A stretch of DNA of 64,000 bases. Origin: Niallia circulans (GTDB lineage Bacteria; Bacillota; Bacilli; Bacillales; Cytobacillaceae). The stretch spans positions 2,046,001-2,110,000 of the forward strand of contig NZ_CP026031.1 in assembly GCF_003726095.1 (NCBI RefSeq), in the 5' to 3' direction. The notes beneath the pieces were generated by a model. That model had not been told where the DNA came from. It saw only the letters and a list, made by a program, of their open reading frames with translations, and did not search any database. Below, in pieces: positions 58,404 through 64,000 of the stretch (position 1 is the first letter of the stretch; every line of letters starts with the position of its first letter). The position numbers were made by a program, and so were the translations under genes.

Positions 58404-58454
58404 AGTATCAGCATGAATGCTGTGTAAATAACATTCATGCTGATACTTTTTTTC
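58404..58454 (+). terminator. Strong terminator after the coupled pair
   Basis: 16-base arms AGTATCAGCATGAATG / CATTCATGCTGATACT, followed by seven T. Confidence 0.93.
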
Positions 58455-58830
58455 ATAGGGTACATTATTGAAACTCCATCCCCGTTACTTTATGCGGATT
58501 ATTTGTTTTGGATAAATAAGGTCTTTTTTTTGATACTTGGATTTAACTTCAAAATAAATATATTTTCTACTAATGTTCTATATCCTTAAAAAAATCATTC
58601 CTCATTCCTCCTTAATTAGTAAATAATTTCTCATGTTCTGGAAAAATCCTAGAGTATATATGAATAAATTTAGTCTGTTTGTATTTTTATTACTTATTAT
58701 GTGATATTTGTAACTACGCCTTAAGAATTTCCACATATTATTAACAATATTTTACAAGGAAATTTTATAGAAAAAGAGAATTAGTATAGTGTAACGTTAC
58801 AAAAATATAATTATTAAGGAGTGTTTAGGA
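58455..58830. other. AT-rich leader region before secreted paralogue B
   Basis: No gene seen. Near the right end lies the perfect palindrome TGTAACGTTACA (58790-58801) after TATAGT, then an AAGGAGTGTT site; the same order of elements precedes paralogue A at 53482. Confidence 0.5.
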
Positions 58831-59097
58831 ATGATCGTAAAAAAAATCGCAATTAGCGCCATTGCAGCACTAGCTTTTGCAGGTCCAGCCATTCCATCCT
58901 TTGCTTCAGCGTCAGCAATCACTGAAAGTCAACCAGAAAAATCAGTTGTAGCTCCTTTTGCATTAGTCGATAATTATGTTTACAAAACAGAAAATGTATT
59001 TGCAAATTCTTATACAGAAAACGGTATTACTTGGTATCTTAAAGGTATTACTTATTCTGGTGGATATTATATTGGGCATTATCAAGCTAATATCTAA
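58831..59097 (+). CDS. Small secreted protein, paralogue B
   Basis: 88 residues with AAGGAGTGTTTAGGA upstream. Signal peptide MIVKKIAISAIAALAFAGPAIP with probable cleavage after SFA-S; the mature chain starts SASAITESQPEK and ends in an aromatic-rich part with WYLKGITYSGGYYIGHYQ. The sequence before and after the start resembles the gene at 53482, although the mature parts are not obviously alike. Small, secreted and Tyr/Gly-rich like extracellular peptides; function unknown. Confidence 0.7.
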   Translation: MIVKKIAISAIAALAFAGPAIPSFASASAITESQPEKSVVAPFALVDNYVYKTENVFANSYTENGITWYLKGITYSGGYYIGHYQANI

Positions 59098-59141
59098 TTT
59101 TGTTCAATAATAATAAAAAGCTTATTAAACATAAGGTTTCG

Positions 59142-59169
59142 GGCTGTCGCAATTTGGCAGCCTTTTTTT
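59142..59169 (+). terminator. Terminator after secreted paralogue B
   Basis: Arms GGCTG / CAGCC followed by TTTTTTT. Confidence 0.8.
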
Positions 59170-59200
59170 ATTTTATAGGTCTTTAAGAACATTTAGTATT

Positions 59201-59228
59201 AAAAAGCCCCTACTCCGAAGAACAGGGC
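59201..59228 (-). terminator. Terminator after the Big_2 gene remnant
   Basis: Minus strand GCCCT ... AGGGGC followed by TTTTTA, 8 bases beyond the stop of the remnant. Confidence 0.65.
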
Positions 59229-59235
59229 ACCCATA

Positions 59236-59736
59236 TTAATATTCATCTATTACAAAACTTACAATCTCATCAAACATTATATATTCTGTTCTTGATTTGA
59301 TATTCCCAGTTGTTACATTTAGTTTAAATTCATAATATGGCTTACCTTCTCCTTTTTTATCTAACCAAGCTATGAAATTATTAATCTCAGTTCTAGATAA
59401 GTCATATTCATGCAAGTCACCAGTAGTGGTAGTTAATTTAAGGATACCTTTATTACCTTCTACTTCTGCTTCATTAACTGTCACTTCAGTTGTTGCTTTT
59501 AGATTACTACCGTCAGTAGTTTATGCTGTAATAGTGACCTTCCCGGGACTTTTTCCAATTACATTTCCATTATCATCTACAGTCGCAATTTCAGGATTAC
59601 TACTTGTCCATTTAATGGTTTTATTAGTTGCGTTCTCTGGTTCAATTGTTACCACTAACGATTCGTACGCCCATGCTGCCCCTTCTCCTCCGGTTGCAGT
59701 TCCGTTCAAGGATATTTCAATAAGATATAAAAGACC
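59236..59736 (-). pseudogene. Big_2-domain secreted protein, 3' remnant
   Basis: The frame is open from the IS200 boundary at 59736 (GLLYLIEISLNGTATGGEG), carries a Big_2 Ig-like domain (IEPENATNKTIKWTSSNPEI then ATVDDNGNVIGKSPGKVTITA), hits an in-frame TAA at 59521-59523 and continues TTDGSNLKATTEVTVNEAEV to a C-terminal part ending in DEIVSFVIDEY. All parts are in the same frame, so one nonsense codon splits it. The 5' part has been lost at the IS copy. It was probably a large exported surface protein. Confidence 0.82.
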
Positions 59737-60442
59737 AAGTAAGTATCCGCCGGTAGAACCGGCGGTTTTAATTTCGCCCTATAAGGGCACTTTACCAACG
59801 AAGCCCCTAAAGGGACCTCTAAATTGACCGCCAACCGTTTACTCTCCCTACTTATCTTTAAATGGATCGACGTATTCTCGTTTGCTCATATTATCTCGCA
59901 AACGGTCCTCTGCTTCTTGCTCTCGTATATACTTTGCAATTGTTTTTTCGTTTAATCCAACCGTACTTACGTAATATCCTTTCGCCCAAAACGTTCGATT
60001 TCCATGATTATATTTTAAATTTGCATGTCTATCATGGATCATCAATGAACTTTTACCTTTTAAATATCCCATGAAATACGAAACAGACATTTTCGGTGGT
60101 ATTTTTACCAGCATGTGTATATGATCTGGCATGGCATGTGCTTCCATTATTTCTACATCTTTCATTTCACATAGTTTTCTCAATATAGCACCTATATCTT
60201 TTCTTAATTTCCCATATACTACTTTCCTTCTGTATTTGGGAATAAATACGATATGATACTTACAATTCCATCTTGTATGTGATAAACTATTGTCGCTCGA
60301 CATGAGCAGAACTCCTCTCGTTATTTGAAGTTGGTTTGACGGCCATCTTCTATTATAACGATTGGAGTTTTTTTCTAATACGACTCTACAAGTTTTATTT
60401 TCACACAGGCAGAGCCTGTGGTTTAAAAAGAGTAAATTAAAA
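59737..60442 (-). mobile_element. IS200-type element, copy 2
   Basis: Identical over 706 bp to 54002-54707, same orientation. Its left flank is the middle of a Big_2 gene and its right flank the end of a holin gene, so the insertion was accompanied or followed by loss of DNA. Same end hairpins (59747-59765 and 60404-60420). Confidence 0.9.
59848..60303 (-). CDS. tnpA: IS200-family transposase TnpA (Y1 HUH), copy 2
   Basis: 151 residues, identical in protein and DNA to the copy at 54113, with HUH (HIHMLV) and Tyr (IAKYIREQE) intact. Identity suggests very recent duplication or gene conversion. Confidence 0.95.
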   Translation of the reverse strand: MSSDNSLSHTRWNCKYHIVFIPKYRRKVVYGKLRKDIGAILRKLCEMKDVEIMEAHAMPDHIHMLVKIPPKMSVSYFMGYLKGKSSLMIHDRHANLKYNHGNRTFWAKGYYVSTVGLNEKTIAKYIREQEAEDRLRDNMSKREYVDPFKDK

Positions 60443-60451
60443 TAAGGACAA

Positions 60452-60648
60452 TCAACTTTTTTTTAAAGCCTCTTGTCCTTTTGCGCTATTTAATTCTTTA
60501 TTTACAAATGCACATAATAATCCGGTCACATAATCGGCAAGCATGACTACTAACAGTACTGATACAGCTAGACCAAACCCCCCACCATTACTGACCAAAT
60601 CCCTCCAATAACACCTATTGCAAAACTTAATCCATGTTGTTTTTCCAT
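60452..60648 (-). pseudogene. Phage holin, frameshifted and truncated
   Basis: From the ATG at 60648: MEKQHGLSFAIGVIGGIWSV, MVGG, then a stop soon after a run of six G. In the next frame it continues FGLAVSVLLVVMLADYVTGL, LCAFVNKELNSAKGQEALKK and stops 10 bases before the IS200 copy. MLADYVTGLLCAFVNKELNS is the signature of the toxin-secretion/phage-lysis holin family. About half of the usual 130-140 residues remain. Too broken to appear as one frame. Confidence 0.8.
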
Positions 60649-60781
60649 TTTCCCCTTATCCTTTCATAGCATAATAAAAAGCCATCGTTTGATGACTTTT
60701 AGCCAATATATAGTTTTAACTAAAACAACTTACTCATTTTTCGTTTCTAAATCATGGACTTACCTTCTTAAAAGGGATAAA

Positions 60782-60807
60782 AAAGAGCCCCCATAATAAG
60801 GACTCTT
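60782..60807 (-). terminator. Terminator after the LamG-RCC1 gene
   Basis: Minus strand AAGAGTCC ... GGGGGCTCTT followed by TTTT, 25 bases past the stop at 60832. Confidence 0.7.
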
Positions 60808-60831
60808 GGACTCTTTAAACCTATAAATTTA

Positions 60832-61887
60832 TTAATCTTCGCTAACGATTTCGGATATTTCAGATTCTACTTCTACTGGACTCTTAATACTACCTATTTC
60901 ATCAGATAATACCCCAGAAGAATTATCTCCCCAACCATATACTTTTCCACTTTCACCTAATGCAATTACAAAATTTTGTCCAACAGATATATCTGTAACT
61001 TTTTCTGGAAGATTTATTTTCTCTTTTTTAGACAATGTTCTTTTACTTGTATCACCTAAACCTAGTTGACCATAGCTATTTTCTCCCCATGCATAAACTT
61101 CACCATTTGAAGTTAGTTTGTAGAAAGATTTATTACCTACATACAATTTTGACTTCGAAGTATGCTGTTCTTTACTTGGTTCAATTACATCGTTAAAAAT
61201 TTGAATACTATCTAATTGTCCTTCAAAGTAATAACTAGTAGCAACATCTTTAGTGACAGCTTTTCTACCAATTCGTAAATTACTTGTCCCTTTTTCTACG
61301 GCTTTTCTTGCATTGCCAGTTATATCAGGTTTCGAGAAATCATCAATATAGATTTTTACCGCATCACTTTTTGTAGTTCCATCCCAAACGACCAGGATAT
61401 CATGCCATTCACCATCATTTACTGATTTGTTAGATATAATATCAAAATTCCATGTGGAATTCTTATTCCCATTTGAATTAACATATTTTATCTTCCCATT
61501 ATTTAAAAACACCGAAGTACCAAAATCTTCAGTCCCATTTGTTTGCGATAATATAGCCGCAAGTTCTTTTTTACTACTAGTCTTAATTTTAAATTTTATA
61601 CTTTGCTTATCACTAGGAATGACAGGTTTATTGAAATCAATATAATCACTAGTCCCATTAAAACTTCTAACTTTTCCCTCTGGACCATCGACTAACTTAG
61701 TTCCATTTGCTGTACCTTTATATGAACCTTTTGAATCAGTGACTGTTGTTCCATTATCATTGTCAAAATTATACTCTGCAATAGGCGTTGGATTCTCTGT
61801 TGTTGCTGAGATATGAGAAGAACCTTCTGTTAATACAAAAGAAACTACTAATACCAGTGCTAAAAATAAAGCTAAAATCTTTTTCAC
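60832..61887 (-). CDS. Secreted LamG / RCC1-repeat protein
   Basis: 351 residues. Signal peptide (about 1-28, MKKILALFLALVLVVSFVL), a LamG/concanavalin-like domain (about 38-235, with VRSFNGTSDYIDF and WHDILVVWDG) and then two RCC1 propeller repeats (VYAWGENSYGQLGLGDTSKR and VYGWGDNSSGVL). RCC1 propellers need about seven blades, so two suggest a truncated protein, or one that completes the fold in trans. The Big_2 remnant beyond the IS may once have belonged to the same or a sister gene (inference). Confidence 0.75.
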   Translation of the reverse strand: MKKILALFLALVLVVSFVLTEGSSHISATTENPTPIAEYNFDNDNGTTVTDSKGSYKGTANGTKLVDGPEGKVRSFNGTSDYIDFNKPVIPSDKQSIKFKIKTSSKKELAAILSQTNGTEDFGTSVFLNNGKIKYVNSNGNKNSTWNFDIISNKSVNDGEWHDILVVWDGTTKSDAVKIYIDDFSKPDITGNARKAVEKGTSNLRIGRKAVTKDVATSYYFEGQLDSIQIFNDVIEPSKEQHTSKSKLYVGNKSFYKLTSNGEVYAWGENSYGQLGLGDTSKRTLSKKEKINLPEKVTDISVGQNFVIALGESGKVYGWGDNSSGVLSDEIGSIKSPVEVESEISEIVSED

Positions 61888-62061
61888 AATATTTCCCCAC
61901 TTTCAATATGTAATTATTCCCAAATAGATTAACATTGTAAAGGTAGTTTGTCTAGTTCTTTAAACCTGTTACTTTTCACCTAAAACTCATGTGAATATTG
62001 TAATAATTACAAAAAAGACTCCTCCTTGTGGAAGAATCTTTAAATATATTTATTAATGCTA

Positions 62062-62169
62062 TCATTTCAGAAAATTATATGCTTCAAAAATATAATTTTC
62101 GTTACCTTTATCTTTCTTTTGCTTTTGTTTTTTTCTTTTCAATAAATCATTTATAAATGTTGCTTTCAT
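62062..62169 (-). CDS. Very small basic ORF
   Basis: 35 residues from an ATG at 62169 with a good AGAGGTGATATTT site: MKATFINDLLKRKKQKQKKD then KGNENYIFEAYNFLK. Too short for recognition; the site is the only support. Confidence 0.35.
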   Translation of the reverse strand: MKATFINDLLKRKKQKQKKDKGNENYIFEAYNFLK

Positions 62170-62229
62170 AAATATCACCTCTACTAGTTATATTACATAC
62201 CTATTGGTTTGTTATCCCTCGTTTTCATT

Positions 62230-62571
62230 TTAGCTATATTTTGCTCCAATTGTTATTTTACTATTTCCACATATCCCTTCCAGACATAATAAAAAGTCTA
62301 TTCGGCTTCTTTTTCCTACAAGTGATTCAATCACTTTCTCTATGACTTTATCTTTCAAACTTTCTATGTCGCTGCTAATCGGTGAATATTCCTCAAATGT
62401 AAGTGGGATATACCCGTTTAACTTTATTGTTTGATGTTCATGTGTTGCAAAAAAGTTAACATTACCCCCGCTAACTGGAATGTTTTTGATATCAGATAAT
62501 TGTTTTACTGTTTTCACTATCCCCATTTTCTGCAACACACCCTTTACTTTGCTCATAAGTGATTTAAACAT
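62230..62571 (-). CDS. Portal-like N-terminus fused to an unrelated tail
   Basis: 113 residues. The first 34 (MFKSLMSKVKGVLQKMGIVK, then TVKQLSDIKNIPV) resemble the start of SPP1-type phage portal proteins, and the gene comes right after the large terminase as portals do. The remaining 80 residues, with KLNGYIPLTFEEYSP, do not. True portals have over 450 residues. Most likely a deletion joined the portal start to the end of another gene. The open frame may still be translated. Confidence 0.45.
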   Translation of the reverse strand: MFKSLMSKVKGVLQKMGIVKTVKQLSDIKNIPVSGGNVNFFATHEHQTIKLNGYIPLTFEEYSPISSDIESLKDKVIEKVIESLVGKRSRIDFLLCLEGICGNSKITIGAKYS

Positions 62572-62585
62572 TTAATCACCGCCTA

Positions 62586-63511
62586 CTAAAATTTAAGTCC
62601 TAACTTTTTCAAATTGTCGTTAACAAAGTACTGGAATCCATCGCAAGTATGGTCATCTACTTTAATAACTTTCGGATCATCTGTCTTTTTAGACTCAGCA
62701 TCCCATTGATACTTTTTATGCTCTTCAATAAATATCTTGTTATTATCTGTGTCCAAATAAAAAAACCTACCCTGTGCGAGCAAGTCTTGAACATTATCAA
62801 TCATATCGATTTTCTTTTTCTTAGCAACCCGATTTAACCGAAGGTGATAATCTTTGTATATTTGATTTCTTAATGCTCCTTCTGCGCTATCAATGGTCAT
62901 TTTATCGATAGGACGATGATATTCTTTTCGAATCTTATCAAGCCATTCTTTATAATCCTTTGATAGTTCACTTGGTGCTTTCTTTTCCACTTTGTTATCT
63001 GGACTATAATACCAGGTATCTAACAAAATAACGTTTCTCCGCTTAGTAAAACCAAAAGCTAAGTGAGTTGTAGCAGATACTTGGTGCCCTGTATCGGATG
63101 CTGTACTAATCATTAAGATATCATCATTAGTTGGTAATTCGCTTAACTTTTTGAAATGGTTCATGTTGTATACCATTTATCATCACAGCCATAGAAATAA
63201 AAGGCTGTATTTGTTGCCTTATGCTTTATCATTAGTAGACTCTTACCAAAGTAAAATTCCTCTTCTACTTTTAGCATATAAATGGCCCATTTTATTTGTT
63301 CGTAAATAGAAGTTGATAAGTACTTACCGACTTTTCTTAAACATACAACATTGCCTAATGGATCATTAAGGAAATCCGTAACAAGCTTTAAGCTAATTAC
63401 AGACGATTTCATGGAAGAACGTCCGCCTTTAGCAATTATATGAGACTGTTCGGCTAACCATAAGGAGTAGAAGTTCTTATTGATGAGGTCGGTTATCTTA
63501 ATTAGATTCAT
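62586..63511 (-). pseudogene. Phage terminase large subunit, central part deleted
   Basis: The front frame (63511-63161) has the PBSX/XtmB-type start NFYSLWLAEQSHIIAKGGRSSMKSS with Walker A, ending at FYFYGCDD. The back frame (63176-62586) carries the nuclease-domain part, with LLDTWYYSPDN, KMTIDSAEGALR and DDHTCDGFQYFVND. Together about 310 residues against about 430 in the family. The missing part includes Walker B and the coupling motif, and the join shifts the frame. It cannot package DNA. Confidence 0.88.
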
Positions 63512-64000
63512 CTTCTAATACCTTCCTCATTTCATCCTCGTTGGTTATGATAACTGTTTTAGATGAATCTATAAAATCAATGTAGTTCACTTCTACCATG
63601 ATTGGATTGCCATCTTCATCTTCCAAAGGACCAAAGGCTCCCATCGCTTGACTTCTTTTTTACCGAATTTTGCAAAGTCTGTTGCATCTGCGAAAGCTAT
63701 ATCAATGTATTTTTGAAGTACATCTTTAGCACCTAGCTTCAACTCATTCATTTGTTCTTCTTTTATTCTATCAATTTCTCTTGCAATCTTAGGATTTCTT
63801 AGATGGCGGTGCCCTTCTACCATAGCAGTCGAATAAGCACAACCGTAAGCCTTTTGATAGGCCTTAGTAGCATTAAAGTATTTAAGATGATAAATGCAAA
63901 AAAGCCTTTGTTTGTCCGTTAGTTCGTCCGAGTTAATAAAGGTTCCTGTTTTTCACTATTCTGTTTTCTCTGCAGCTTTTGCTGTTTGTTATTCTTTTGT
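63498..64000 (-). pseudogene. Phage terminase small subunit, frameshifted (runs off the window)
   Basis: Three frames are needed. QKLQRKQNSEKQEP reads near the right edge; SDELTDKQRLFCIYHLKYFN, then GYRKLRNP-like HRHLRNPKIAREIDR and YIDIAFADATDFAKFGKKEV in a second; MGAFGPLEDEDGNP to RKVLEDESN in a third. The last stop overlaps the ATG of the large terminase, as in phages. PBSX XtmA-like. At least two frameshifts. Confidence 0.82.

Larger units (their letters stand above)
51467..64000. mobile_element. Skin-type (sigK-intervening) element, left end to beyond window
   Basis: Starts at the sigK break, encodes a SpoIVCA-type recombinase at that end, and contains prophage genes (terminases, portal-like, holin, YolD, WYL). 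At least 12.5 kb; the other end and the 5' half of sigK are outside. Most phage genes are broken, and many small genes and two IS200-type copies fill the space. In B. subtilis the recombinase is at the other end of the element. Confidence 0.9.

Noticed and set aside
51467..64000. CRISPR array or tRNA attachment site in the accessory region
   Set aside because: No regularly spaced direct repeats and no tRNA gene were seen; integration is in sigK, not in a tRNA gene.

Overview
The window is from a low-GC, endospore-forming Bacillaceae (Bacillus or a close relative such as the Niallia/Cytobacillus group). The evidence is gene content and order. From the left it carries the Bacillus yqf/yqe block (dgkA, ybeY, pgpH, phoH, yqfD, yqfC, yqfB, floA, nfeD, yqeY, rpsU, yqeW). 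It then carries the heat-shock block (mtaB, rsmE, prmA, dnaJ, dnaK, grpE, hrcA, hemW, lepA) and gpr/rpsT/holA. After these come the competence genes comEC, comEB, comEA and comER, the yqeM to yqeG block, and sda. Sporulation genes (yqfC, yqfD, gpr, sda, a cwlC-type amidase, sigK) show that it is a spore former. No rRNA, tRNA or CRISPR array was seen.

Regions. 0.3-10.4 kb: lipid recycling, rRNA processing, c-di-AMP hydrolysis, sporulation proteins YqfC/YqfD, and a flotillin operon (nfeD-floA-yqfB) behind a textbook sigma-W promoter. 10.4-18.2 kb: a Na/Pi-type transporter, a dispersed GC-rich repeat split by an intact IS3-family element (1437 bp, 3-bp target duplication, -1 frameshift site), a heterodimeric ABC exporter and a divergent AraC regulator. 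18.2-32.1 kb: deoC, tRNA/rRNA/ribosomal-protein modification, the HrcA/CIRCE chaperone operon, lepA, yqxA and gpr; spoIIP is absent from its usual place. 32.3-44.2 kb: rpsT, holA, competence genes and the yqeM-yqeG operon. 44.2-51.0 kb: a DnaA-box cluster before sda, then psd/pssA, an M3 peptidase, a small Gly-rich sporulation-type protein, a CwlC-type amidase and two unrecognised secreted or anchored proteins.

From about 51.47 kb to the right edge lies the inside of a skin-type element. The 3' half of sigK (51085-51459) lacks its 5' half and is followed within 40 bp by a SpoIVCA-type serine recombinase. The conserved sigK coding match stops at an AACGA pentamer (51467-51471), where B. subtilis has its AATGA crossover. 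Sigma-K must therefore be rebuilt by excision in the mother cell. The element is a strongly decayed prophage: small terminase (frameshifted), large terminase (central part deleted), portal-like stub, holin (frameshifted, cut by an IS), a split Big_2 gene, and SHOCT and YolD pseudogenes.

Between these ruins sit genes that still look intact. They include two small membrane/surface proteins (one an Ltp-type superinfection-exclusion candidate) behind duplicated leaders with tandem Spo0A-box-like sites. A symmetric divergent promoter carries two LexA boxes. Two paralogous small secreted proteins and a coupled pair of tiny membrane-type ORFs are also present. Two identical 706-bp IS200-type copies and one orphan palindrome of the same element lie inside the skin element.
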